Positions 39,586-51,725 are shown, numbered from the stretch's first letter. The stretch: DNA of 64,000 nt from Pelecanus crispus (GCF_030463565.1 NC_134649.1:32451044-32515043), one strand, 5' to 3'. Made by a program: numbers and translations. Notes: generated from the letters alone by a model not told the origin.

Positions 39586-39590
39586 GTTGT
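39586..39590. other. Target-site duplication, right copy
   Basis: GTTGT, identical to 38,430-38,434, immediately after the LTR's terminal CACA. Confidence 0.85.
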
Positions 39591-39624
39591 CCAGAGATAC
39601 CAGAATTCTTAGGTTGTATTTCTG

Positions 39625-39690
39625 TATGGTGACAGTAACTCTGTGCATTTATTTCATCAGCTGTAAAATGAAGACATATATTACCATTAT
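39625..39690 (+). repeat. MIR-like fragment just after the solo LTR
   Basis: The words 'tttcatcagctgtaaaatga' and 'agacatatattaccattat' resemble the MIR 'tcctcatctgtaaaatggggataata' region. The LTR may have landed in or beside an older SINE. The match is short. Confidence 0.4.
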
Positions 39691-39924
39691 CCCAGGCCAG
39701 CCTGGGAGAAGTTCCACTCAGATGCTGGGTTTGTCAGACCGAGTCAGCTCCCATCAGTTCCACATCTGCCTGATGTGTGTGCTAGGGGTTTCATCCAAGT
39801 CCTTGCATAGCTAAGCCAGCCGACACAGTTGTGATGTCAACTAGAAGCTGCAATAGGCTCCGTTCCTCTGACTGGTGATCGGAGTGTGTGAGTGGGATAG
39901 CTTCTCCTCATGAGGAGGTGCCAT

Positions 39925-39996
39925 CACAACACAATGTAATGTCATCATGTCACTTGGTGCTGTCATGGCATGATGACATTAATTCATCATGTTGTG
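39925..39996. repeat. 72-nt inverted repeat able to form a hairpin
   Basis: A perfect 12-bp pair, AATGTCATCATG (39,938-39,949) and CATGATGACATT (39,969-39,980), encloses a 19-nt loop. A second perfect 7-bp pair, CACAACA (39,925-39,931) and TGTTGTG (39,990-39,996), extends the stem after a mismatched internal loop. The overall size suits a pre-miRNA or a small palindromic transposon relic. I do not recognise a known microRNA. Confidence 0.7.
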
Positions 39997-40254
39997 GAGC
40001 AATGCCTGTTTAGCATGATGGAGCAGTATCTCAGGAGAATGTCCAATTACCTCCATATGTACATTGAACCCTCCTGACAGGTTTGAGATTCACCTGAATA
40101 TGGATGTTAGATTATACCCTGTGATGTACATCCAGGAAGCACAGAATGACAATAATTGAGCCCAAATTATCTGGGCGCTCACCTTGGCATTCAGTCCCAT
40201 GTATCCACTTCTCTTATCTGAACAGAAGCTTGAAATAGAAAAATTAAATACCGT

Positions 40255-40320
40255 GGGCCTGATTATTCTTTCATTTATGTGCACGTAAATCAGAATGAAT
40301 TCCACTGAATTCAGCAATAG
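40255..40320. repeat. Dispersed palindromic amniote repeat
   Basis: Reads 'gggcctgattattctttcat', 'ttatgtgcacgtaaatcaga', 'atgaattccactgaattca', matching the usual 'gggcctgattcttctctcacttacaccagtgtaaatcaggagtaactccactgaagtca' wording with many changes. Confidence 0.6.
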
Positions 40321-41359
40321 GTAAAGCATCTGTCTGTGAGACCAGAATCGCACTTCTGAAATGCTGAAAAGATATGTTTTAGCCTTTACATTAACACAAA
40401 GGATATCCCAAGCTATTAATAGGATGCATTTCATTTTTGCCCAATAGCCTAATTAAGAGCTAACTCATACTTGAGGAGAAAAGGAAGCAATTTGATTTAC
40501 AGTATCTTATGTGATTAAATCACCAGGGAAGAGAAATAAGGCTTTGAGATGGAAGGGGGGGAGTTTTAAAACGTATCATTTGTGAAGAATGGAATCTCTT
40601 TCTTCTTACAACCCTTTTGCCCTATGTTCACAGCTTAAAGAGGATTCACTGACTTTTATTTATTTGCCTAAACTACTGATTTTTCATCTTGCAGGGTGGC
40701 TTCAAAATCCAATGTGAACTTTTTAAGGCACCTAATGATCCATTCTATTATCCCCCAGGACAACGCTAGTTCCAGTGATTTCATGGGGAACTGATTCGGA
40801 AAATACCCTTTTTCTCCCTTGTGGTCTCCTAGGCCCTTGAATCATTGTTGATATCTGGATACCTCTTTTCTTTGCAACAGTATGGTGGTAGCCAGAGTCA
40901 GCAAACAGACCTGGAGTGAGGGTTGATTGGGGAAACAGTTTCACACTGTATGTAGCCCAAACAATGTACCTGCGGAACAGCTCAATTTCTATGCCAAAGA
41001 TGAGACCTTATTGTCAGGTAGTTTTAAAAGCAGTACAGATGTGCAGGATTCCTTGCCCTTCTATCTAAGCATATAATACTGCCATTTTTTTAAAAAAGCC
41101 CTCCTTATTGATTTTCATTTTGTGATAAACATACTTACAAACTTAGATAGACTTGAGAAACTGTAAGCCAATACCAACAGAAAGTATCACGGGGCTTATA
41201 AAATAGAGTATTCACAGATATTGTTGTTGAACTAATAAAGAGGCAATTCAGAATGTAATAAAGCATTGCAAACTTTGGCCATCAACTTCAGTCAGAAGTT
41301 TCGCATGCATGAATCTTCGTGAGTGAATCATGCCACGTGATGACAGTAATGTTTTTCAT

Positions 41360-41520
41360 CTGTGCATCTCAGCGCTTTAGAGGTGTCTAAACATTTTAGT
41401 GACTGGAAAATTGTGGCACTATGTAACCAAGGGATTTGCCTAAGGAAACACAGATAATTTCTGATATAATTAGGGCTAGAAATAAGGTCTCCTGATACTC
41501 TTAGCTTAACCATTAGACCT
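41360..41520 (-). repeat. MIR/CORE-SINE relic, reverse orientation
   Basis: The + strand shows 'catctcagcgctttagaggt' (tail), 'accaagggatttgcctaagg', 'aaacacagataatttctgat', 'agggctagaaataaggtctc', 'ctgatactcttagcttaacc', 'attagaccta'. These are the reverse complements of the tail, core and head in order. It is well spread over the element but diverged. Confidence 0.6.
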
Positions 41521-44169
41521 ATTATCTCTCATAGCCTAGTGTAAAGAAAATATCACAGCAGAACTGTGGCACCTTTTCTTCCTAAAACAGCACTGCCAGA
41601 GCCTAATCCCCTTCTGCACCTATCTGGAGTATCTCTTCCAGTTCCTTCTCTGCAGGATTGAGGACAGAATGGAAATTGAGATCCTTACTCTTCTCCAAAT
41701 CCTGCTTTTCTCCCCTCTATCGCACTGCAAGCCAAAGGGAGCTCAAGCTGGTTTGAAGGCAAAAATATGTCAATCACTTTAAAAACTCCACTCTGCTTTC
41801 CTGAACCCCAGGTAGGATAGGATATTGCTGCCCCATTGCAGGAATGATTTGGCACATGGCAGAGGAAGAGGGTCTGGATTCTGCACAAAAGATTGCCACC
41901 AGAACAGGAAACCATGCAGCCTTCACTAAACTATGAATCTGGCAAACTTCAAGAACTGCACAAAACAAGTGGTTACCTCTGCCAGGAAGTGGCAGTACGC
42001 ATTTTGGCAAGGTGGGAGATTTCAAGACATAAAATAATTAGCTATTTAAAGGAAAGTAGTAAATATGTTCTCACCTGAATATTTATTTGTTGTTCCAAAT
42101 TTTTTGTAGCCTTGGCCTTTACTTTCTTTGCTAGCACCATTACTTGATTTTGCCTGTGTCCAGCATGCAGGCACACTCATCAATTTGATGCATAGACTGT
42201 GTTACGGCATGGCTGTAGGTAGCATGAGCACTGGAGAGGGAAAGCATGATTGGGCTGTATTCCTTTTTCAGTGCATATCACTTCTTGAGTGCTTTGCTTG
42301 CAGCAAGAGGGTGATACCCAGTGAAAACTGGAATGCGTTTAGGGGGCAAGAGAAGTGGCTGGGATGGTTAAACATGGAATGCATTCACCATTGTGTGTTG
42401 ATAACCTCTATTTGGCTTTATCTTTTCACGTCCCTTTTATGTCCCCCTTACACCCACAGACATGGAAGGGCCTGACTCACCGCTGTTCTCACTGGTCTTT
42501 TTGCTACACTTGACACTTCAGCCCTGCTGAGCACTTGCTACATTAAGCTTATGGGCATGCATGAATCATGAGCTACCTTGGCCATAATTCAGGGAGCTGT
42601 GGCAGATGCCAGTCTTCTGGAAAAATGCCACAGCCACCCACAGCTCATAGGAGAATTAACCTTGGGAGGTGCATGTATTTGCACTAGAGACATATGCAGT
42701 GTATCTCCTCCAGCTGTAATAATGTCCAGTGTCTCCCTGGGAGGACATAAACCTTCTGGGAAGCACCTCTTTGTGGGCTCCTTGTTTAGTCCACATTATA
42801 AGGGGTGCTTCAGAGGTCATCTGACCAGTTTTGAGTGTTCACCATAGAATATTAACATGCAACATCATGGCAATATGTTGTTGCTGCCCAGTGAGATGCA
42901 CACACTGTGATTCACCATCCTTTAGCTTGGAAGTGGGATGCCCCTTGAACATACCCTTCTCTTTTTGATTTTTCAGTGTTTGCTGTTGCTGCCTGCTTTT
43001 GCTGTAACACTAACTGGGATGAACAGGCCAGAGAGATTTTTCTGTCATTTTGGAATAGCCTGATAGGTAGCACTGAGAAGATCAAAATGACACAAGAAGA
43101 CAGAGACTCTTGCTTTAAAGGAGTATTTCAGATGTAGGAATAGAGAGAAGTGGAGAGATGTAACATTGGGGAGGAGAGAGAAAAAGGGAGAGAGAATTTG
43201 GCTTGGTAGAGCCAGGGAGACTGAGGGAAAGATCGAGGGGATTTGAGGGAAGAGCACTGTCACCTCACCTTTGGACTAAAAAGCTCAGTAGGGCAGGTAA
43301 GAAAAGGGAAGGAAACATAAGTAATGGGAGGGAGAATGCAGAGCGATAGGATACAGATTCAGAGAAAAAAAAAGTGGAAAAAAAAAGTCTCTTAAAATAG
43401 CAAAGAATTCACAAAGTTTAGGTTATATCATAAAATCAAGAGGATTATACAGTTTTCACTTCTCCGGAATAAGTAGCACGATAGATTCAGATCCTTCAAA
43501 TACTAGGTGTTTAGGGGCCACCTGTATGTGGCCAGAAAAGAAGGCAATGGTCATATCAGAATATGTCAATGGTACTAAAATATGCATGGTGAGAAAGCAA
43601 GCAAGCTGGCTTGTATATAGGGAACAGCTGTGCAGAAACTGTCTTCATACCACTATAGAGAACAACCAAGACCTCTGCTTGGGAATGCAAAGAGTCTGCT
43701 TTTTAAACCCAGAAACAGAGGCATGTTCTGATTTAGGGCTACTGCAGTTCTGCCTTGATGCTTACCGCTTCCACCTCAAGGGGAAAAAACAAGTGCCAGA
43801 ATGATTTAAAGACAGAATATCAACCCACACTGCTGCAGGCCTGCTTTCCACATTTTCTTGCTTTTATAGTTTTAGCTCTTGTTCCAAGAGAAGGACTTCT
43901 GTGTGCGTGTATGTCTGTGTGTGTGTTTCCTTCTAAAATTCACATGCAAAATCAATCGCTGAAATTCTTAAGAAAGATGTTGGTAGAGGTTTTCAGAAGC
44001 TCACAAAGCATAATATCCCTCTTACCTTCCCTCCCATCAAAAAGACAGCACTTTGTAGGGAAAATTTGCTTTAGTAACTTGATTTTTTGTGTCATTTTTC
44101 TTTCTATCATTTGCATTCCAGCCAAATGCAGAAGGGTGAAGACAATCTAGATTATGAGGCACACCAGAA

Positions 44170-44350
44170 TCACAAGACCTTCATTCAGCCCCTCCTGTGG
44201 TACAAATATCTTGTTTGATGTTAGGAAAATTGCTTCATGTGCCCCATATCTCAGTTTCCTAATTGTAATGTGGGAATTACACTTCTTGTTGTCTTGGAAG
44301 TGGTGGGAAGACAAATCTGTTAAAGACTGTGAGATGCTCAAACGCTGTGA
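44170..44350 (+). repeat. MIR/CORE-SINE relic with 3' tail
   Basis: Blocks in order: 'ttcattcagcccctcctgtg', 'gatgttaggaaaattgcttc', 'atgtgccccatatctcagtt', 'tcctaattgtaatgtgggaa', 'ttaaagactgtgagatgctc'. The last two match 'cctcatctgtaaaatggg' and the 'aagcgctttgagatcct' tail of the amniote form. Confidence 0.65.
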
Positions 44351-45108
44351 TGTGGAGATGAACATTAGGCAAATATGCAAACAGAAGGCCTCACAGATCC
44401 CTTTCCATGGATTTTATTCAGACCCCTATCTGACAAACAAGTATCACATTTGCAACCCGAAGGGAGGACATGCAAGTCCTGGTTTCTGGGTGGGCCTTTA
44501 AATCAATGTGGAAGTTTAAGATCAAGGGTGTAGCATGACAGTAATAGAATTTTGCTTTATAGGCAAAGAAGCACAAAGCAGTGCCAATGTCTTTATTTGA
44601 AAAACTCCCTGAGACATTTCTAAAACAGATTTTCTGTAAAATCTGTTGCAATCACAACTACAGAATGTTATGATCTAGCACGAAAGTTTTTATAGCTACT
44701 CAAATATAATAGAGGAATCCCAGGCTCAGGCCTATAAAATCTTTTATAGAAGAGCCCTCCTTTACAGACTTGCTATGTATAATTCCTGCAAATCGGCAGC
44801 TATTTCTGTATCAATTGGGCATTTAAACATTTTGCAGAATGTTGGCAATGCTGTTCTGGATGCAGTAGTACCTATTTGATTAATGGATTATTATTTTTTT
44901 GCCCTATAATTGAAACCTAATTAAAATATTGTTTGGGGGAAAAATTTGGAAACACATGGCTGAAGTTTAAATAATTACCAGTCATGTGTTTAGTTCCAGA
45001 GCAAAGTGCTCTTTTTATAACGTGCTGCTTTATTCTGTCTCCCAGCTATGTTGCAGCACGCTCTTTGCTGTTTTACAAACTGTAACGTACAATGATGGTC
45101 ATTACTAT

Positions 45109-45540
45109 TCATAGATTCATAGACTTTGAGATTGTTAAGGATGATTAGATGATCTAATCTGACCTCCTGCTTAGCAAAGACCAGACATTTCATCCAGTTA
45201 CCCCCGTATTGAGCCCAGTAACTTGTGTTTGATGAAATTGGATCTTCCATAGAGGCATCTACTCTTGATGTGAGGAATTCAAAAGGCAAATAATTCCTGG
45301 ATAGTCCTTCCAGTATTTAATCATCCTTACAGTTAGAAAAGCCTCAATTCTGCACCTTGTTTCTAATTTGAATTTTCTGGCTTTAAATTCCGGCCATTGG
45401 TTCTTGTAATATGTCTTTTTCCACTAGATTAAGAAGCCCTTTAAAACCCCCTGTGTTCTCATGATAAAAGTGCTTATATGATCTAATCCAATCACCTTTA
45501 GGTCTTCTTCTGAATTCAATAATAAGAAAAATCTATTTAT
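45109..45540 (-). mobile_element. Old CR1-family LINE 3' end, antisense
   Basis: The + strand begins TTCATAGATTCATAGA, the reverse complement of the CR1-type terminal TCTATGAATCTATGAA repeat. It then runs through 'gatgatctaatctgacctcc', 'attgagcccagtaacttgtg', 'tctaatttgaattttctggc' and 'ccattggttcttgtaatatg', a series I associate with an old CR1 3' end widespread in reptiles and birds. The frames on the minus strand are interrupted, so the copy is dead. It is much older than the sense CR1 at 49.6 kb. Confidence 0.75.
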
Positions 45541-45574
45541 TTTGTAGAAGTACTTAACAGGCCCCAGTCACAGA

Positions 45575-45755
45575 GCAAGGCAACTGGAGTTCACTTCCCT
45601 TCTGTCAGATTTCTGGCATGTCTTTGGGCATGTGACTCAGCTCCTTTGTTTCTTGGGTGCTCACCTACAGGATGGGAATACCACAAGTATATATACCACG
45701 AGTATATATTCCTCCACAGAGTATATATGTTAACAACTGTAAAGTGCTGGGGGAA
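45575..45755 (+). repeat. MIR/CORE-SINE relic abutting the antisense CR1
   Basis: Words in order: 'actggagttcacttcccttc', 'ctttgggcatgtgactcagc', 'tcctttgtttcttgggtgct', 'cacctacaggatgggaatac', and a tail 'aactgtaaagtgctggg'. An insertion of ATATAT-rich simple sequence separates core and tail. Confidence 0.55.
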
Positions 45756-48700
45756 CAATATTAGTCGCTGTGCTGAGCACAGTAGAAACACTTAACAAGA
45801 TGGCAATCCTAAATCATTGTCCAACTAAAAGAAAAAAACATCTCCATGTTAGATATGGGTCAAGGTTGAGTATCTCCTGTACTGAACTCTGAAACAAGTG
45901 CTGATTACTGTTGTGAAATAACTGTGTTTTAAATTAAAGCAATAGTGAGGCATGACTACGTTAGGTAGCTGAGTGCAACGCTCTGTGACTTGATATGATG
46001 CTGACCTCAGCTGTTTCACCCTCACATCATGCAGAAAAATCATTTGGATCCCAAGGATAGATGATTCAATGGCAGATGACTTGGACTTGAGCTAAACTGA
46101 CTGACTGAATGCTCCCATATATTTTTTTTTTGCCACACCAGATCTGTACTTTGAGCACAGGTACAGATAAAAGCTGCAGGAAAATACTGTCTTCAGCTGT
46201 CCCAGCTGCCTCCAAAGTGATTGTGGAACTATACCAAATTTTACATACTGGCCCATCAGTCCTTTGGCAACGAGGCTAGGTCTTTACAGAGCTGTAAAAG
46301 TTTGCAGTCATGGATAGGGCTTTGCAACCATGTACTAAAAGAAGAAAAAAAAAATTGTTAAGTCAACAGGCAAATCCCAATTACACTTCCAGAGTAGGCT
46401 TCCAGTCATGCCCAAGGTCTCTGTAAACGTGAGGATCACCCAGAAAGATCTTGTGACTTGCCAGTTTGAGGTGGAGCATATGTACTTCATAGACTGTCTA
46501 GAAAACATACATAGTACAAAATGATACTGTTGAAGGAATCAGTTCCAGCTGTGGACTCAGACCAGGCCTTTGCCCTGGCATGACATCAGTTTGGGCAAAG
46601 AACCTGTATGCTTCTCTAAATGTATGCTCTATGGGCTCTGTAATGTAAGGCCAGTATAGGCCCTGAAACATACAGGTAAGTGCCCGTTGGAGACAGATGG
46701 GAAAGGATTTGGGAACAGCATTTATCTCATCCCTGTGCTGTTTCTCTTTCCTGTCCATGGTGGTATCCTCAGGATGCCTCTCTGCTCTTACTTGCTGGTT
46801 CTTATTCGCTCCAGCTCAGAAACTGCAAACATCCACGATGCTGTTTCCTTTCTCCTTGGGCTCTTAAACACAATGTGGCTTTCCATGACTTGTGGTAAGT
46901 GCAACAGTTACTTATGATGTTTTTATCAATGTTAAGCGCATTCTTTTCTCCTCTTTCTGAAACACTAACATCTGGCATCAAGCAACCCCATACATCGTTA
47001 GCTGAGGAACTCGGGTTTAAGAACCCTGAATAAGAATAAACCTCTGAAGTCAGGATGTGTATTAGCTATTATCATTTGCTCACTCTTAATTACCTCTTCC
47101 CCTTATTTGTCTCCCTCTAATGGTATGTCAACATTTTCTAACCTCTTGCTCAGCAACTGATTTGTCAGGACTGTACGTACACATTTGCTCCAGCTACAGG
47201 CGCCTGTTTAGTCATGGGGGCGAAACTGTGCTAGCAATTACACAAGTGTGGATCTGGACTAATTCCATGAAAGTGCTTCAGGTTTAAACTGATATATTTG
47301 TTCTGCTGAACTACCTTTCATGTACCAAGCCAGGTGCTTGTGCCAATCTGCCTAAAGTTGAAGCCTGTGTCCTGGGACGCTGACTCACCTTCATGGAGGA
47401 ATCCTGTGCAGAGCTGTGCTCCCTCGAGACATGCTAGAATCTCCCCTACAGCTGCCCATCAGGAATACATAAGCAGCAGTGTTTCACTGTAAATTGCTAA
47501 GAGGGGGAAAGAAGTAGCCTCGCTGTCTAATTCCTTTCAGTCATTTGGGCTGCACGAAGGGGATGTGCTTTGCGAGGACAGTGTGGATGACTGTCCCTTC
47601 TCACCAGCGTACTGCATGAAAGCAGAGGCAGGGGAAGGCTGTACTTGGTTTACCTGAAGGAGTAGGGAAAGAAGCATGTTGATGCAGTAGTTATCGGCTG
47701 CAAAGGTTCACATTTTTCCTGTGAAATGATCAGTCAAGGGAGAGTTAAACTCACACCTTCCCTAGCATTCACCTGCATTTGCAAATAAATCAGCCATAAG
47801 AACAACTTAGACAGCCTCCTCCTACGTGGCTTCTCCACTAAAAGACGTGGGAGAACAGCAGTGGTGCTGTCTGTTTTGCTGCAACCCTGTCAGTATTTCA
47901 GGTATCGTGCTGAATTTCACAGGGTCCTGTATAGATTACGGTGCTTTCACTGCAACCTTAGGCTGATTCGCACTTGTTCTGAGAACCTACACTGGCTTAT
48001 TAAAAGCCGCTCTGGAGGCTATGGCTTGAACTCCGTGTTCAAGCCTATGTTTTTGTGCCTTGGTGGTGCTTGGTGCTGCAGGTTGGACAGCATTTCAAAG
48101 AGGCCACAGTTGCAGCAGCACCTACTGCAGAAAATGTGAAGGATAATGTAGCAATGCTGTCTTTCCTGTCATTCTCAACACCACCAGGTAGAAGATGACT
48201 CCAGTGATTTGCTTCCCTCCCTTTTAGGGCAGTGCTGATTTTGCAAATTGTTGGGATAAAGTCTTCATAATACATAGTTTTATGCAGGTCCTGGATCTTC
48301 CTCTCTCCTGTGCACAGCTTGGAAAATAATCTTACAGCATTTTTAAGGGTGATAGTAAAAGGAGCTCCCTGATAAATTCATATACATTTGTGCCCTAAGA
48401 AATGGGCTTTGGTCGTGAGGTGACAGGGTTGATCTAGCAGCACGCAGGTGTGAATCAACACTTTTTCCTGCCATGTATCTTGGCTAATTCCATGATTTTT
48501 CCCCTTTACATTTAAGGCTGTTTCCAAGCAGCTTGCTACTAACCAACCTATCCATGTATGGACTGCAGAGATCACAGCAACAAGTACCACATAGTCCAAA
48601 TCATTTGAAACAACAAAGAAAAACAACCGTGACAAAACTAAAACAAAATGTCCACCTCAGCAGTGCAGGACTGTTCTTTAAAAACAGGGACATATCAGGC

Positions 48701-49599
48701 AAGGCTTCATTGTTAAGAAACCCAAACAGCAACATTTGAAAGTAATTACTTGACATCTAGAGTTCTGCTCCTACTGTAAGACTACAAGGTCAAATTTTGC
48801 TCTGAAGGATATTGATATCTGGATTAAAACAAAACAATGGTAAGGATTTTGGAGAGCCACGTCTCAAAGAAATAAATCACCCATGCCGTTCTGAATGTGT
48901 CGGGTTACTGTGCCTGCGATGGCGAGTTGCTCTGTACACATGCACAGTACAAGCACAACAGGCTGGAGCATCCAGCGTTGGGGCTGCTGCATACATGCGA
49001 TGCATTTGCAATTGTAGAGCAGCCGGCTGCTGGATGCCAGGCATTTGGAAAAGCAGTTGATAGCCGTGGCAATACACAGTTGCGCCCCTGAGCTTTTTTT
49101 ACAGGACAGAGGATCAGATTGCATAATGCAGAAAAATCCCATATTATAAAGGATATCTGGCAATTGCAATGTTGCCTCGTAGACCCTGGGTATTCTGTTA
49201 GAATAGGAGCCTGAATTCTGGACCCTGTGGGCCCGTATCTTGAGTTAAATTTTATCTGTTAGACAGATGCTAACCCAGGGCCTCTGGGAAAGAAATTATG
49301 GATGTAACAGACAACAGAATTTGTCTTTCAAGAGTTTGGAAAGCCAAACTCTATGCAATGAAGAGTGTTTACTACCTGCTGCTGACTCTGCCAGCAATGG
49401 ACAAGCTTTTTATCATATTGTTGCTCTGTTTCCCATGTATATGCTACAGATTATCCACTTACCACTGCTGAAACACACTTGCAGGTTGTAAATTGGAAAC
49501 TTCTATATGACAGGTCAGTAACTGTGATTTCAACTGTAATAGCCCATGCAAACCTGGCTTAGACTATGTGTGGTAGGTGCAGTTGAAATACAGGATGCA

Positions 49600-50364
49600 A
49601 AACAGGATGCACCTGGGACGGGGCAACCCCCGGTATCAGTAGAGGTTGGGGGATGAAGGGATTGAGAGCAGCCCTGCGGAGAAGGACTTGGGGGTACTGG
49701 TAGATGAAAAGCTGGACATGAGCCAACAATGTGTGCTTGCTGCCCAGAAAGCCAACCGTACCCTGGGCTGCATCAAAAGCAGCGTGGCCAGCAGGTCAAG
49801 GGAGGTGATTCTGCCCCTCTACTCTGCTCTGGTGAGACCTCACCTGGAGCACTGCGTCCAGCTCTGGAGCCCTCAGCACAAGAAGGACATGGACCTGCCG
49901 GAGCGGGTCCAGAGGAGGGCCACCAAAATGATGCGAGGGCTGGAGCACCTCTCCTACGAGGCCAGGCTGAGAGAGTTGGGGTTGTTCAGCCTGGAGAAGA
50001 GAAGGCTGCGAGGAGACCTTATTGCGGCCTTTCAGTACTTAAAGGGGGCCTACAGGAAAGATGGGGAGAATCTTTTTAGCAAGGCCTGTTGTGACAGGAC
50101 AAGGAATAATGGATTTAAACTAAAGAAGAATAGATTTAGACTAGACATAAGAAAGAAATTTTTTACAATGAGGGTGGTCAAGCACTGGAACAGGTTGCCC
50201 AGAGAGGTAGTGGAGGCCCCATCCCTGGCAACATTCAAGGTGAGGTTGGCTGGGGCTCTGAGCACCCTGATCTGGTTAAAGATGCCCCTGCTCACTGCAG
50301 GGGGGGTTGGGCTAGATGACCTCTAAAGGTCCCTTCCAACCCCAAGCATTCTATGATTCTATGA
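49600..50364 (+). mobile_element. CR1 LINE, 5'-truncated, comparatively young
   Basis: This is a bird CR1 element in sense orientation. It starts abruptly within the C-terminal part of ORF2 (near 'gatgcacctgggacggggca') and ends in the diagnostic ATTCTATGATTCTATGA repeat at 50,348-50,364. CR1 elements are usually 5'-truncated and lack a poly-A tail or clear target-site duplication, as here. The 'agatgacctctaaaggtccc' segment just before the end is also characteristic. The intact 3' end and long open frame point to a more recent insertion than the other LINE pieces in the window. Confidence 0.95.
49646..50326 (+). pseudogene. CR1 ORF2 C-terminal fragment (reverse transcriptase tail)
   Basis: 226 codons are open to the normal ORF2 stop (ending LDDL). 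Recognisable CR1 segments occur in order: [95 protein letters not shown] written here as separate parts, and a closing GGVGLDDL. This is the region after the catalytic RT motifs, so it has no enzymatic activity on its own. Just upstream an in-frame TAG (49,640-49,642) breaks the reading frame, and the rest of ORF2 is missing. It is a mobile-element relic, not a host gene. Confidence 0.9.
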
Positions 50365-51539
50365 AAACCAGACCGTATCCTCAAGGGTGTGCAAAGAATA
50401 GCTGTAGTCTGCACATGGTACAGGAGCTAGAGAGGGAATACTGAAGTATTTATTAATATTTTATTGAAGTATTAAGTTACTGTGTGTATCCATCTCTGTG
50501 TTGAACACATCAGGTCAGTGTCTCATGTTTTTGCAAGTCCAATTTTCTGGATTCGAGTGTGGGCTTTACACATGAGTTGGGAAAATGGCAAGTGTTTCTC
50601 TACCTCATGAAAAAAAGAATTGTCTCTGTGAACCATCTCAAGCTGGAGTCAGCGCATCAAATCCTTGTTTCCACTTGTCTATCAGTGCTCCTCACTGCAT
50701 GAAATTTGTGGTGTGTTTGGATGTGGCCACATGAATTTAGGCAGCACTCTTGGTGCTCCCAGGATACCAGGAATCCGAGTCTGGGTCTGTGTCACTCCAA
50801 AATGTTTCTTTTTTCCCATCAGAAACAAAGGATGGAGGCAATTCCATCCATCAGCAGAAGAAAACCCCACCTGCAAACCAGGGCATGGAGCGCTTCAGAG
50901 GAGCAACTTCTTCCCATCAAAATCCTGCCCCTTCCCAAGCTGGAAGGCTTTTAAACCTCCGTGCTGGGATCCAGACTGCCAGGGGCTCCCGTCCTGCGGC
51001 TGCGCCTTGCTGTTCTAGCGGGCAGGACCAAGGAGCCTTTGCATTTTTAAAGCGCCGATGTATAGTTTGTGAGGCTCTTCCTCAAGGTTTGTCCAGATAC
51101 TGGCAATCTTGCCAATATTGCACCTTTTCTGAAGTTAACGAGGGCAAAGCGGTGCTAGCTACTAATTGCGTGGCCTGTCATCGCCCAGGTTTAGGCTTGC
51201 TGGGGAGGGAATCGGAGAGCGCGTGGATGGCGTTCCTGCCTCTCCTTTGCCAGCTGTCCCTGGACTCGCCACGGGGCAGTTTCCATGAAGCCGAGCAGCT
51301 TGGGTTTGGGTTTAGAGAAGACGAAATTACACTGCAGCTACCCACAAGACAGCGTTGCAAAACCCAGGCCTTTAAAAGTCGGGCTCAGAAGCCCTGGTGA
51401 CTTTGGGCTGCGGTTATTAATTCTGCTATTTTGAATGTTCAGCCTGCTCTCTTGTCACGCTCACGAACGCTCCCCAAAGTCATAGCGTGCTTAAAAAAAA
51501 AAAAAAAAAAAAAAAAATCATAGCTGCCGTTATTATTAT
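50365..51539. other. Proximal upstream region without supported gene
   Basis: Between the CR1 and the CpG island I see no exon. A 216-codon frame at 50,750-51,400 has no recognisable domain and overlaps other frames, so I treat it as chance. CpG content rises from about 51.0 kb. A 25-base poly-A run sits at 51,493-51,517. Confidence 0.6.
51493..51517. repeat. Poly-A run (25 A)
   Basis: Twenty-five consecutive A residues directly before the CpG island. Long poly(dA:dT) tracts tend to exclude nucleosomes and are common upstream of promoters. The tract might also be a worn retroposon tail, but no element body is visible. Confidence 0.85.
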
Positions 51540-51725
51540 TTAACGTAACTGGAGATTCCCACCCGCCGATCCGTCTCCGGGAGGTGGCCCCGAAGGAAAC
51601 CCTGCCAGAACGGCAGCGGCAGACCCGCGGGGGGTAGCACCGGCGTGGAAGATGGGAGGCGGCCCACCAGGTCCCTCGCCACCCGGGGCGACCGGTGGCC
51701 GCGGCAGCGCCCGGTTGCCCCCGCC

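Larger units (their letters stand above)
39591..49599. other. Gene-free upstream DNA, third block
   Basis: No exon can be supported. The block contains a hairpin, MIR relics, an old antisense CR1 and one copy of the dispersed palindromic repeat (all listed). One strong-looking donor motif (CAG|GTAAGT at 46,675/46,676) has no matching exon. Confidence 0.65.

Noticed and set aside
46671..46686. Perfect splice donor CAG|GTAAGT with neighbouring frames
   Set aside because: No acceptor or conserved coding sequence could be paired with it. Isolated donors of this quality occur by chance.
49646..50326. 226-codon frame as a host gene
   Set aside because: It is the CR1 LINE ORF2 C-terminus, followed by the CR1 3' terminal repeat.
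50750..51400. 216-codon open frame upstream of the promoter
   Set aside because: No recognisable domain, overlapping frames in other phases, and rising GC content explain its length by chance.
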